Program-made: the position numbers and the translations under genes | In this document: positions 9,050 to 19,080 of the stretch, piece by piece | Position numbering within the stretch: position 1 is the first letter of the stretch | Layout: the number at the start of each line of letters is the position of its first letter | From: Lacunisphaera limnophila | GTDB lineage: Bacteria > Verrucomicrobiota > Verrucomicrobiia > Opitutales > Opitutaceae | DNA length: 64,000 nucleotides | Direction of reading: 5' to 3' | Assembly (NCBI RefSeq): GCF_001746835.1 | Contig: NZ_CP016094.1 | Location: 1,984,001 to 2,048,000, forward strand | Notes under the pieces: model-generated | The model's database searches: none | What the model was told of the DNA's origin: nothing | What the model saw: only the letters and a program-made list of their open reading frames with translations

Positions 9050-10221
9050 GCGGTGGCGGGCCGGTCCGGCTCCTGCATGTGGCCCCGTGGATCCGCACCA
9101 CCGGCGGGGTCGAGACCCTGCTGGCGCGGCACGCGCAGGCGGATGCCGCGCTGGGTTTTGACGCCCGGCAGCTCGCGTTGTTCGACCGGACGAGCGGGGC
9201 CACGGACGACGCGTATGCGACGCAGGGTTTTTCGTGGCGCAGCACACCGCGCGGGATGCAGGCGGCCATGGCGCGGGCCTGCGCCGCCCGGGCGGGCAGC
9301 GTGATCGCGTGGCACAATGCGTGGGGTCTGCCGTGGTTTGCCCCGGCGGATGGTTCGTCGCGACGCATCGCCTGCCTGCAGGACAGCGTGACTCATTTTG
9401 GGCCGCTGCTGCCCGGGCTGGCCGGCTGGGTGGACGGCGTGACCTGCCTGAGCGCAGCGGCCGCGCGGTCGATCCGCGCGGGGTTGCCGGAGTTGCCGCC
9501 GGAGCGGGTGGCGGTGATGCCGCTACCGATCGCGGCGCCGCCGGGGTTGAGTGCCACCCGGCCTGCCCGGGACGAATGGGTGATCGGTTGCGCCGGCCGG
9601 CTGGTGCGGGCGCAGAAACGGTGGGACCGGCTGGTGCCTTTTGTGGCGGAGCTGCGCCGGCTCGGGGTACGCCACCGGCTGGAGATCATCAGCGACGGGC
9701 CGTTGCGGCCGTGGTTGGAAAAAAGACTGGGGGCGGATCCGGCGATCCGGTTTCTCGGTTGGCAAACCCGGGACGATTATTGGAAAAGGATGCAGGACTG
9801 GGACGCGGCGGTGTCGTTCACCGACCACGAGGGTGGCCCGATCGTGCTGCTGGAGGCGATGGCGGCGGGAGTGATCCCGTTGTATCCGGCGGTCGGGGGC
9901 AGCCTCGGGGACGAGTGTGCGCCGCTGGTTGATCCCCGGTGTCTTTATCCCGCCGGCGACGCAGTGGCCGCCGCGCGGGTGCTGGCGGAACTACGCGCCG
10001 CGCCGCCGGCGGAGTTGGAGGCGATGCGGTCGCGCGCGCAGGCCGTGGCCCGCACGCACAGCCCGGAGGAGTATGAGCAGGCGTTCGCCCGCCTGGTGCG
10101 AGCGGTGACGGCGGGACCGCGGCTGTCGCGTCCGCCGGGCGGTGTCCGCCCGGGGCGGTTGGCCGACTGGTTGCCGCTGGGTTTGCTGACGCGGGTTTGG
10201 CCGGCCGCCTTGGGACGCTAG
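9046..10221 (+). CDS. Family 4 glycosyltransferase
   Basis: 391-residue GT-B glycosyltransferase. The opening RLLHVAPWIRTTGGVETLLA carries the acceptor-side glycine loop. The donor domain contains EWVIGCAGRLVRAQKRWDRL, then AAVSFTDHEGGPIVLLEAMA, in which the E-x7-E-like motif (EGGPIVLLE) is clear. It overlaps the preceding GT4 by four bases (ATGA), so the two are an operon. Its TAG stop shares the CTAG palindrome with the stop of the convergent glycosyltransferase gene. No transmembrane segment is evident. Specific sugar unknown. Confidence 0.86.
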   Translation: MSGGGPVRLLHVAPWIRTTGGVETLLARHAQADAALGFDARQLALFDRTSGATDDAYATQGFSWRSTPRGMQAAMARACAARAGSVIAWHNAWGLPWFAPADGSSRRIACLQDSVTHFGPLLPGLAGWVDGVTCLSAAAARSIRAGLPELPPERVAVMPLPIAAPPGLSATRPARDEWVIGCAGRLVRAQKRWDRLVPFVAELRRLGVRHRLEIISDGPLRPWLEKRLGADPAIRFLGWQTRDDYWKRMQDWDAAVSFTDHEGGPIVLLEAMAAGVIPLYPAVGGSLGDECAPLVDPRCLYPAGDAVAAARVLAELRAAPPAELEAMRSRAQAVARTHSPEEYEQAFARLVRAVTAGPRLSRPPGGVRPGRLADWLPLGLLTRVWPAALGR

Positions 10222-11323
10222 GCCGGTGGGTGGTCGACGGAGGTGAGGGCGGCGTGCAGGGCCTGGAGATGGATCGCGGTCGTATAGTGGGCGAGAAAAT
10301 GACGCCGCAACGTCCCGGCCGGCGGAGGAGTTTGGGCGAGGGCGCGCACCGCGGCCGTCAAGGCGTCCGGGTCGTCGGGCGCGATGAGCGTGGACTCCGG
10401 CGGGAGGGTGTCGGGGATGGCGCGCCAGCGGGACGCGATGACAGGCAGATCGTGGGCCAGCGCCTCGAGCAGCACGAGCGGCTGGCCCTCGGCCGGGTAG
10501 CGCGTGGGCAGGCAGAGGGCGTGGCTGGTGTGGAAAAGGGCGGTCTTTTCCGCGCCCTGCACCGGGCCGACGTAGCGGAGGGCTGCGGGGTGTTGCTGGC
10601 AGAGTTCCTCGTAGCGGAGGCCGGTGGCGAAGTCCGGAAACGAGCCGGCGGCAACGAGCGTGAAGCGCGGTTGCGCCGCGGGGCGCGGGCGGCGCGGTTG
10701 GCGGCGAGCACGGCGGCGGCGCTGGCGAACAGGCCTTTCTCCTCGCTGCACAGGCCGAGGAAGAGGACCTGAAACGGCGGGCCGGCGGGGCGGGGCGCGG
10801 GATTTTCCCCGGGGTCCGTGATGCCGTTAGGCACGACGGCGATCTGGCGCGGGGCCAGCGCGGCGGCATCGGCGCGCAGGCTGTCCGCGAGCACGATCGA
10901 GAGATCGGCGCGGCCGAGCAGCAGGCGGGTGAGGCCGCGTTCGAGGGCAGTCGCTTCAGTGGCGAGCCAGGGGTCGAGGCCGGACGCGTGCCAGTGCAGC
11001 ACGAGGCGCTTGAAGAACGGACGGCAGAGGAGCATGACGACCCAGTCGCGCCAGAGGGCGCCGCGTTTGCCCGGGGCCGGTATATAATAGAGCGTGTCGC
11101 AGTTCTCGTGAAAGCGGGCAGTGACGGTGCGGAGGCAGGCCGTCAGCAGGGCGAAAACCTTCCCCGGTCGCGCGCGGCCGATGTCGGCGGCGTCGCGGGA
11201 CAGCCCGAGATTGATGTGATGCACGGCGAGGCCGTGGGCGGGGAGGCCGGTGACCAGGGTCTGCACCATGAGGCTCTGCCCGTGGAGGGGCGGGGGGATT
11301 TGGGCGAGGACCAGGAGCTTCAT
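10218..11323 (-). pseudogene. Family 4 glycosyltransferase interrupted by a frameshift
   Basis: A GT4 gene split across two frames. From the ATG at 11323 the protein runs MKLLVLAQIPPPLHGQSLMV through a normal N-domain to FLGLCSEEKGLFASAAAVLA. Homology-like sequence then continues in another frame (RFTLVAAGSFPDFATGLRY ... GQPLVLLEALAHDLPVIASR) to a TAG at 10218. The switch lies in or near the G4 run at 10680-10683 (C4 on the coding strand); one additional base there would restore a single frame of about 368 residues. The donor-site motif EGQPLVLLE sits after the break. It may be a true recent mutation or a sequencing error. It is divergent from the exosortase gene and convergent with the GT4 pair. 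Confidence 0.8.
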
Positions 11324-11357
11324 CTTCGGCTTGGAAACGCGGCGGGACACGGGATGA

Positions 11358-13076
<1,719 letters not shown>

Positions 13077-13137
13077 AACCTGCGCCGTCTGCGGTGTTGC
13101 CAAGCCGGTCCCCGGACCTACCGTGGTCCTTCACGTG

Positions 13138-14721
13138 ATGCTGACCGTCATCGCCGCCGCCAAGCAACTGAGCCAGTCTGCCGAAGCCGAAACCGCCCTG
13201 TGGGTTTTCGGCCTGGCGGTGGTGGCCGGCCTGGGCGCGGGGTATGGCGCCGTTTGGCTGCTCCTGCGGCAGACCCGCCGGCTCGCCTGTGAGAAGGCCC
13301 AGGCGCACCAGGACATGGCCAAACGTGAGGCGGCCGTCTCCGCGCAGGAAATGATCAGCAAGGCCGAGGAGGAGATCCGCAACCGCGAGGCCGAACTCAA
13401 CCGGGACCTCGACCGCCGCAAGATCGAGATCGAGATGATGCTGCGCGAGATCCGCTCGCACGAGGAGTCGCTCGGCCTGCTCGACTACCAGCTGGAGCAG
13501 CGGCAGGAGCGTCTGGCCCGCGAGGCCGGCGCCATCAAGCAGGCGCGTGACGCCATGCGCGACCTCTCGAAGAGCCTGCGCAAGCGGCTCGAGGGCGTCG
13601 CCTCGCTCGACGGCGAGGAGATCCGCAAGCAGCTGCGCGAGGAAATCACCTTTGAGTGCCAGGAGGAGCTGAGGGCGCTGCGGAAGGACCTGCTCGAGCG
13701 TTCCGAGCAGGACCTCGTCCAGCAGGGCAAACGCATCCTGGTCGCGACCATGCAGCGGCTGGCGAGCAAGCCGAACAACGACATCACCGCCACGATCGTG
13801 CAGCTGCCCACGGAGGAAATGAAGGGCCGCATCATCGGCCGCGAGGGCCGCAACATCAAATCCTTCGAGGCCTCCACCGGCACCACGCTGCTCATCGACG
13901 AGTCGCCGCAGATGGTGCTGATCTCCTCCTTTGATCCCGTGCGGCGCGAAGTGGCCAAGCTGGCGCTCGAGGCGCTGGTGAAGGACGGCCGCATCCACCC
14001 GGCCAGCATCGAGGAGTCCGTGACCCGCGCCCGCACCGAGCTCGACCTGCACATCGCGCAGATCGGCGAGGAGGCCGTGGACCGGCTCAAGATCTCCGGG
14101 CTGCACCCCGAGATCATCAAGCTGCTCGGCAAGCTCCGCTTCCGCTTTTCCTACACGCAGAACGTCCTCGACCACTCCATCGAGGTCGCGCAGCTCTGCT
14201 CGATGCTGGCCTCCGAGCTGGGGCTCGAGCCCAACCTGGCCAAGCGGGCCGGGTTGCTGCACGACATCGGCAAGTCGATCGAGGGCGAGTACGAGGGCAG
14301 CCATGCGCTGATCGGCGCCGACTTCATCCGCCGCTACGGCGAAACGCCCATCGTGATCAACGCGGTCGCCGCCCACCACGAGGAGGTGAAGCCCGAGACG
14401 GTTTACTCCGGCCTCGTCATCCTCGCCGACGCCATCTCGGCCTCGCGCCCCGGGGCGCGCGCGGAGTCCATGACCAACTACCTGGAGCGCCTCGGCCGGC
14501 TCGAGCGGCTGGCCATGACGCTGCCGGGCGTGCAGCAGGCCTTCGCCATCCAGGCCGGCCGCGAGGTGCGCGTCGTGGTGCAGCCCAGCGTGGTGACCGA
14601 CGACCAGGCCCACGCCCTGGCCAAGACCCTCAAGCTCAAGATCGAGCAGGAGCTGGACTACCCGAGCACGATCAAGGTCACGGTGATCCGGGAGCAGCGG
14701 TACACCGAAACGGCGACCTGA
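13138..14721 (+). CDS. rny: Ribonuclease Y
   Basis: Membrane-anchored endoribonuclease that starts mRNA decay. 527 residues from the ATG at 13138 (a GTG lies one codon upstream). Layout: an N-terminal helix around residues 22-42 (LWVFGLAVVAGLGAGYGAVW), a long charged coiled coil to about 200, a KH domain (MKGRIIGREGRNIKSFEAST), and an HD phosphohydrolase domain with the metal pair in LLHDIGKSIEGEYEGSHALI and the later AAHHEEV. Length and order fit RNase Y exactly. It starts 61 bases after the exosortase stop with no clear ribosome-binding site. Together with RNase E/G at the start of the window, this organism appears to hold both decay initiators. Confidence 0.96.
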   Translation: MLTVIAAAKQLSQSAEAETALWVFGLAVVAGLGAGYGAVWLLLRQTRRLACEKAQAHQDMAKREAAVSAQEMISKAEEEIRNREAELNRDLDRRKIEIEMMLREIRSHEESLGLLDYQLEQRQERLAREAGAIKQARDAMRDLSKSLRKRLEGVASLDGEEIRKQLREEITFECQEELRALRKDLLERSEQDLVQQGKRILVATMQRLASKPNNDITATIVQLPTEEMKGRIIGREGRNIKSFEASTGTTLLIDESPQMVLISSFDPVRREVAKLALEALVKDGRIHPASIEESVTRARTELDLHIAQIGEEAVDRLKISGLHPEIIKLLGKLRFRFSYTQNVLDHSIEVAQLCSMLASELGLEPNLAKRAGLLHDIGKSIEGEYEGSHALIGADFIRRYGETPIVINAVAAHHEEVKPETVYSGLVILADAISASRPGARAESMTNYLERLGRLERLAMTLPGVQQAFAIQAGREVRVVVQPSVVTDDQAHALAKTLKLKIEQELDYPSTIKVTVIREQRYTETAT

Positions 14722-14741
14722 GGAATTAAGAAGGAAGAAGG

Positions 14742-14791
14742 AAGAATTAAGAAGGTTCTGATTCTTGCCTCCGGGTCATTTCTTAATTCTT
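14742..14791. repeat. AT-rich 12-bp inverted repeat between rny and queF
   Basis: AAGAATTAAGAA at 14742-14753 is mirrored by TTCTTAATTCTT at 14780-14791, with 26 bases between. The left arm is itself part of a purine-rich tandem repeat (GAATTAAGAAGG twice in 14723-14755). Base composition is far below the surrounding GC level. Could act as a terminator for rny, a 5' leader hairpin of queF, or be a dispersed intergenic repeat. Confidence 0.6.
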
Positions 14792-14818
14792 ACTTCATCC
14801 TTCATCCCTTTTTCTTCC

Positions 14819-15172
14819 ATGGCCGACAAAAGCATCCTCGAAACCTTTCCCAATCCCGCGCCGAAGCGCGACTTTCTCATCGAGCACACGCACCACGAGT
14901 TCACCTCGCTGTGCCCGATGACCGGGCACCCGGACTTCGCCGACATCACCGTGCGCTACGTGGCGGACAAGACCTGCGTCGAGCTGAAGTCGTTGAAGCT
15001 CTATTTCCACGCCTACCGCAACAAGGGCATCTTCTTCGAGGGCGCGACCAACCAGATTTGTGACGACATCGGTGCTGCCCTGAAGCCGCGCAGCCTCACG
15101 ATCATCGCGAACTGGAAGGCCCGCGGCGGCTTCAGCTCGCGCGTGACCTGCGAGTGGAAGAAGAAGCGTTGA
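14819..15172 (+). CDS. queF: NADPH-dependent 7-cyano-7-deazaguanine reductase
   Basis: Reduces preQ0 to preQ1 in queuosine synthesis; cytosolic. The 117-residue length is the short, single-domain QueF type. The catalytic nucleophile Cys32 and Asp39 sit seven residues apart in FTSLCPMTGHPDFAD, as in the tunnelling fold enzyme. The QueF substrate/cofactor signature ELKSLKLYFHAYRN is at 56-69, and FFEGATNQI carries the substrate-binding glutamate. The start at 14819 follows a pyrimidine-rich stretch (CCCTTTTTCTTCC) rather than an SD sequence. No preQ1 riboswitch was recognised upstream. A second queuosine gene, queD, lies about 35 kb away. Confidence 0.95.
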   Translation: MADKSILETFPNPAPKRDFLIEHTHHEFTSLCPMTGHPDFADITVRYVADKTCVELKSLKLYFHAYRNKGIFFEGATNQICDDIGAALKPRSLTIIANWKARGGFSSRVTCEWKKKR

Positions 15173-15192
15173 GGAAAACGGGCCGGTTCTAG

Positions 15193-15220
15193 GGCGGGGT
15201 CGGCGAACCCCGCCTTTATT
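15193..15220 (+). terminator. Hairpin terminator downstream of queF
   Basis: GGCGGGGT, loop CGGCGA, ACCCCGCC, followed by TTTATT: an 8-bp stem 20 bases after the queF stop. An inverted partial copy (CGACCCCGCCCT at 15281-15292) lies just past the end of the convergent phosphatase gene, so the pair bounds the 124-base intergenic gap. Confidence 0.7.
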
Positions 15221-15296
15221 CGATGGCTAGGCCGCGTACGAGGCGGTGTTGCTGCGCCATCTCCGCCAAGCCTCCGTCGGCGACCCCGCCCTACAA

Positions 15297-16064
15297 TCAA
15301 GCTTTCAGCAGCGCCAGCGCGGCCGCGTGCAGTTCCGGCGTGGCCGCCGCGACGGTGGAGGCCGCCGGATAGGCGGGGCCGCCGGACCAGTCGGTGATGA
15401 CGCCGCCGGCGCCGCGGATGACGGGCACGAGGGCGGCCAGATCCCAGGGATTCATGATCGGATCGACGGCCAGGTCGGCCCAGCCGGTGGCGACCAGCAG
15501 GTAGGCGTAGGCGTCGCCCCAAGTGCGGCAAAGCCGGGTGGATTGGGCCAGTCGATCAAAGGCGGGGCCGTCCTGATGCTGGGCGGGCGTGAGCCAGTCG
15601 CAGGTCAGCAGGGTGGCCTCGGCCAGGCGGGTGGTCGGACGGCAGCGCACGGGGGCGCCGTTGAGGGTCGTGGTCACGCCATCGCCCACCACGAGTTGGC
15701 CGAGGATGGGCTGATGGATGCAGCCGAGGACGGGCTGGCCATGGTGGAGCAACCCGATGAGCGTGCCCCAGAGCGGTACACCGGTGATGAAGGATTTGGT
15801 GCCGTCGATCGGGTCGAGGACCCAGACCCACTCAGCGTCCGTGTTTTCCGGTCCGAGTTCCTCGCCGAGGATGCCGTGGGTGGGGAACCTGGTCCGGATC
15901 AGGCGGCGCATCAGTTCCTCTGCGCCGCGGTCAGCGAGCGTGACGGGAGAGTCGTCCGACTTGAGGTCGACGGCCAGATCGCGCCGTCCGAAAAGCGGCC
16001 GGATGAAGTCGCCGCTGGCCCGGGCGAGCTCGAGGGTGAAGGCGCGGTAGGGGGCGAAGTCCAT
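15297..16064 (-). CDS. hisN: Inositol monophosphatase family phosphatase, probable histidinol-phosphatase
   Basis: Mg-dependent phosphatase of the IMPase/FIG superfamily, 255 residues. Metal-binding motifs: GEE in HGILGEELG at 67-69, DPIDGTKSF at 84-92, and the late NPWDLAALVPVIRGAGG. RPLFGRRDLAVDLKSDDSPVT is characteristic of the HisN branch (the SPVT segment precedes the first metal site). Histidinol-phosphate as substrate is inferred from this resemblance; inositol-1-phosphate or another sugar phosphate is possible because no his genes are nearby. The start at 16064 is chosen because the upstream extension only translates an intergenic repeat. Confidence 0.82.
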   Translation of the reverse strand: MDFAPYRAFTLELARASGDFIRPLFGRRDLAVDLKSDDSPVTLADRGAEELMRRLIRTRFPTHGILGEELGPENTDAEWVWVLDPIDGTKSFITGVPLWGTLIGLLHHGQPVLGCIHQPILGQLVVGDGVTTTLNGAPVRCRPTTRLAEATLLTCDWLTPAQHQDGPAFDRLAQSTRLCRTWGDAYAYLLVATGWADLAVDPIMNPWDLAALVPVIRGAGGVITDWSGGPAYPAASTVAAATPELHAAALALLKA

Positions 16065-16077
16065 GGAGGATTTGAAA

Positions 16078-16153
16078 CCATGAAACACCCCAAACACACG
16101 AAAATATCCCGGCGCGTTTAGAAGTGATTTCGTGGGTTTCGTGTATTTCGTGG
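16078..16153. repeat. Imperfect 26-bp inverted repeat between divergent genes
   Basis: On the + strand 16128-16153 begins TTTCGTGGGTTTCG and ends TTTCGTGG. The minus-strand reading of 16103-16078 begins TTTCGTGTGTTTGG and ends TTTCATGG. The two 26-base arms differ at about five positions and are separated by 24 bases. Each arm points into the start of the flanking gene (phosphatase on the left, exonuclease-like gene on the right). Such TTTCGTGTNTTTCGTG strings are familiar as dispersed intergenic sequence in this type of genome. Confidence 0.65.
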
Positions 16154-16159
16154 AGACCC

Positions 16160-16825
16160 ATGCACTGGGCCGCCACACCGATTCATTTCATCGATTTCGA
16201 GGGAAATGCGACCTCGGGTATCCTGGAATACGGGGTGGTGACGCTGCAGGGCGGGGCGATCGCCGACACGCAGACGCGGTTGTGCCGGGCCACCGGGCGC
16301 ATCGCGGCGGAGGAAACCCAGGTGCACGGGCTGAGCGCGGACGGGCTGGTGACGGAGGCGTATTTCGCGGCCGAGTGGGAGCGCTTCGCCCGGCTGCGGG
16401 AGACCGGGCCACTCGCGGCGCATTTCGCGCCGGTGGAGAATTCGCTGCTGCGCAAGGTGTGGCCCTACCCGCGGGAGGTGCCGGATTTCGCGCGCCCGGG
16501 GCAAACGGCCACCGAGTGGGGCCCGTGGATCGATACCGGCCGGCTGTACCCGCAGTGCTTCCCGCAGCTCGGCTCCGTGCGGCTGGAGGATCTGGTCCGC
16601 CGCAACGGCTTGCAGGTGGAACTGGAGACCGAGGCCCGGCGGTTTTGCCCGCCGGAACGTCGGCGCTACCATGCGGCGCTCTATGATGCCCTGGCCGGGG
16701 CGTTGCTCCTGCTGCATTTGCTGCGCCGGCCGGAACTGTCGGCCGCGACGATCCCGTGGTTGCTGCAGATGAGCACGCTCGACGGCGAGAAGCGCGACGC
16801 GCTGCAGCAGGGCGACCTGTTCTAG
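16160..16825 (+). CDS. DEDD-type 3'-5' exonuclease-like protein
   Basis: 221 residues with the look of the DnaQ-like exonuclease fold. Motif I is IHFIDFEGN (Asp12 and Glu14) followed by a strand (GILEYGVVTL). A middle part has HGLSADGL and AAHFAPVENSLLRK, which fits an Exo II region. The late RRRYHAALYDALAGALLLLHL matches the H-x4-D Exo III pattern. Proteins of this kind occur as the epsilon subunit of DNA polymerase III or as stand-alone exonucleases; no polymerase partner is next to it. The start at 16160 directly follows the inverted repeat. Confidence 0.7.
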   Translation: MHWAATPIHFIDFEGNATSGILEYGVVTLQGGAIADTQTRLCRATGRIAAEETQVHGLSADGLVTEAYFAAEWERFARLRETGPLAAHFAPVENSLLRKVWPYPREVPDFARPGQTATEWGPWIDTGRLYPQCFPQLGSVRLEDLVRRNGLQVELETEARRFCPPERRRYHAALYDALAGALLLLHLLRRPELSAATIPWLLQMSTLDGEKRDALQQGDLF

Positions 16826-16883
16826 GTTCAGAAAATCGCGGAGCCGCGGAAGCGCGGAGATCCGGAACACCGCAATCCGTGCT

Positions 16884-17675
16884 TCAGCTCTTCGGCGTTT
16901 CCGCGATCTCCAGGGGATATTTCCTGAGCCCGGTAAGCTGCGCCAAGGTGCGGAGGACAAACAGCGGGTTGTGGACCAGGTAGCGGCGCCAGAGCCGGCG
17001 GGGCTCGGTGGCGAGGCGGTGGAGCCACTCGAGGCCGGCGCGCTGCATCCAGCGGGGGGCCTGGGGCACACGGCCGGAGAGGAAATCGAAGGCCGCGCCG
17101 ACCCCGATGAGCAGGCCGGCATCAAGCGTGGAGCCGTGGGCGGCCATGAACAATTCCTGCTTGGGCGAGCTGAGGCCCACCCAGATCACATCGGGCCGGG
17201 TGGCGGCGGCCTGGGCGCGGAGTGCGGCCAGCTCGTCGGCGGTTGGATCGCGGAAAGGCGGCGTGCAGGTGCCCACCACTTGCAGGCCCGGATAGCGGGC
17301 GCACAGTTTTTCCTGGAGCTGCGCGGCCACGCCCTCATCACCGCCATAAAAAAAATGCCTCAGGCCGCGGGCGCGGCCCGCGTCGCACACGGCGGCGAGC
17401 AGGTCCGGCCCGTACACGCGGGTGATGGACCGATGGCCGTGCCAGCGACCCAGCCAGACCAGCGGCATGCCGTCGGGGGTGGTGAGCCACGCGCGATGAT
17501 AGGCGGCGCGCAATGCCGGCAGGGTGCGGGCGAGGTTGACGTTGTAGGCGGTGGCGCAGCAAACGTAGCCGAGGCCGCGCTGGTCGCGGGCGGTCAGCAC
17601 GAGGTCGCACGCCTCCGCCAAGGACAGGGCGGAGACGCCGGTGCCGAGGAGGTTGAAGCGCGGCGGGGAGCCCAT
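16884..17675 (-). CDS. WecG/TagA/CpsF family glycosyltransferase
   Basis: Transfers a sugar (commonly N-acetylmannosamine or its uronic acid) to a lipid-linked carrier in surface polysaccharide synthesis; peripheral inner membrane protein. 263 residues, normal for the GT26 family. Recognisable blocks: FNLLGTGVSALSLAEA at the start, CCATAYNVNLAR, LTTPDGMPLVWLGRWHG with the TPDGMP signature, and IWVGLSSPKQELFMAAH. Start at 17675 (MGSPPRFNLLG). Downstream of an MFS gene on the same strand with a 46-base gap. Likely connected functionally to the glycan cluster 4 kb away. Confidence 0.9.
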   Translation of the reverse strand: MGSPPRFNLLGTGVSALSLAEACDLVLTARDQRGLGYVCCATAYNVNLARTLPALRAAYHRAWLTTPDGMPLVWLGRWHGHRSITRVYGPDLLAAVCDAGRARGLRHFFYGGDEGVAAQLQEKLCARYPGLQVVGTCTPPFRDPTADELAALRAQAAATRPDVIWVGLSSPKQELFMAAHGSTLDAGLLIGVGAAFDFLSGRVPQAPRWMQRAGLEWLHRLATEPRRLWRRYLVHNPLFVLRTLAQLTGLRKYPLEIAETPKS

Positions 17676-17721
17676 GGTTGAGCCGAGCCTGCGGGGCCGG
17701 CCGGGGCCCGGCAATACCGGA

Positions 17722-18933
17722 TCAAGCGGCGGGTGGCAGGGCCGAGCGGCTCCGGAGCACGGCGACGAGGCCGACCAGCACGAGGGCGAGCAGCAGGGCG
17801 AAGGCGGGGCGGGGCCCGCCGGCGGCGACGATCGCAATGACGGCGGAGGTCAGCACGGTGCGCAGGACGCGGTCATAGGCATGAAAGAAGGAACCGACGC
17901 GCCCCATGACCTTGTTGTCCACGAGATGCAGGATGGCCGCGCTGCGGGCGACGCGGCTGCCGGCGTTGCCGTAGCCGAGCAGCAGGGCGGCGACCAAGTA
18001 GGCACCGACCTGCGGGAACAGCACGAGCAAGGCGGCGCCGGCGGCGAACACCGCGATGGTGAAGGGGACAGTTTGCCGGGCCGAGTGCGTGGCGATGAGC
18101 CGCGGGAGGCTCAAGCCGGCGAGGATGGCGCCGGCGGCGAAAACCACCTCACCCGCGCCGAAGACCCACGCACCCGCGCCAAGGGTCTGGGCGATGTAGA
18201 TCGGGAAAAGGTAGTTGCCGACCATCACGGCGATGAAGGGCAGGAGCGAGGCGGCGAAGAAGACGGTCAGGCGCGGCCGGTCGCGGAGCCAGGTCCAGCC
18301 CTCGCCTATCGCGCGCCAGGCCGAGGTCCGCGGGGCGGCGTCCGCCGTGAGATGGGTGGCTTGATAGGGGATCGTCGACTGGATCGCGAAGCTGAACAGG
18401 TAGGTGCCAGCATCGAGCAGCAGGATGGTGGAGAGGCTGACGTGCTCGACCAGCACGGCGCCGAGGCCACCCGAGATCATCATCGCGGTCTGGCCCTGGA
18501 TTTCCATCAGGCCCATGAGTGACTGATACTGGGACCGGTCGAAGACCTGTTGCAGAAAGGCGAACTTGGCGGGGAAATGCAGCGTGTAGTAGAGCATGCC
18601 GCAAAAGTAGATGGCGCAGAGGGAGACGAGGTTGTAACCGCCCGAGAAGGCGCAGACCGCCGCCAGCGTGCCCATGGCGGCAAAGCCGAAGAGTTCGCTG
18701 CCGAGCAGCATGGTCTTGCGGGAATGGTGGTCCACCCACACGCCGTAGTAGGGCATGAAGAGGAACAGCACCACGGTGGTGACGAGCGTGACCGTGCCGT
18801 AGCTGGCGTTGCCCCCGGGTTGCTGGACGAGCAGCCATGGCACGGCGAACAGCGTGACGCCCGAGCCGATGGAGCCGGTGATATTGGCCAGCAGCAGGCG
18901 CCGAATGCGCGGGTCACGGAGGAGTTCTTTCAT
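17722..18933 (-). CDS. Major facilitator superfamily transporter
   Basis: 403-residue inner-membrane permease with about 12 helices in two halves joined by a hydrophilic loop (TSAWRAIGEGWTWLRDRPRL, residues around 205-225). The cytoplasmic loop 2-3 has the MFS-like sequence PYYGVWVDHHSRKTML, a degenerate form of the GxxxDrxGrr motif. The pattern is closest to drug-efflux-like MFS proteins, but the substrate cannot be inferred. It lies upstream of the WecG-type gene and may be co-transcribed with it. Confidence 0.83.
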   Translation of the reverse strand: MKELLRDPRIRRLLLANITGSIGSGVTLFAVPWLLVQQPGGNASYGTVTLVTTVVLFLFMPYYGVWVDHHSRKTMLLGSELFGFAAMGTLAAVCAFSGGYNLVSLCAIYFCGMLYYTLHFPAKFAFLQQVFDRSQYQSLMGLMEIQGQTAMMISGGLGAVLVEHVSLSTILLLDAGTYLFSFAIQSTIPYQATHLTADAAPRTSAWRAIGEGWTWLRDRPRLTVFFAASLLPFIAVMVGNYLFPIYIAQTLGAGAWVFGAGEVVFAAGAILAGLSLPRLIATHSARQTVPFTIAVFAAGAALLVLFPQVGAYLVAALLLGYGNAGSRVARSAAILHLVDNKVMGRVGSFFHAYDRVLRTVLTSAVIAIVAAGGPRPAFALLLALVLVGLVAVLRSRSALPPAA

Positions 18934-19080
18934 GGCAGGGCGGCGGGCAGGATTGCCGCAGGGCGACGGCTGGCAAGCGGGCAGTGCGGGGCGGGCGATA
19001 CAGTGCGGTGGTGAAACCGACAGCGCACCCGCCTACATCCCCCAGGCGGGACTACGGCGCGATGATCCCGCGGCGCGGGA

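Noticed and set aside
14722-14818. preQ1 riboswitch upstream of queF
   Set aside because: Only an AT-rich inverted repeat is present; no preQ1-type pseudoknot core could be drawn by eye.
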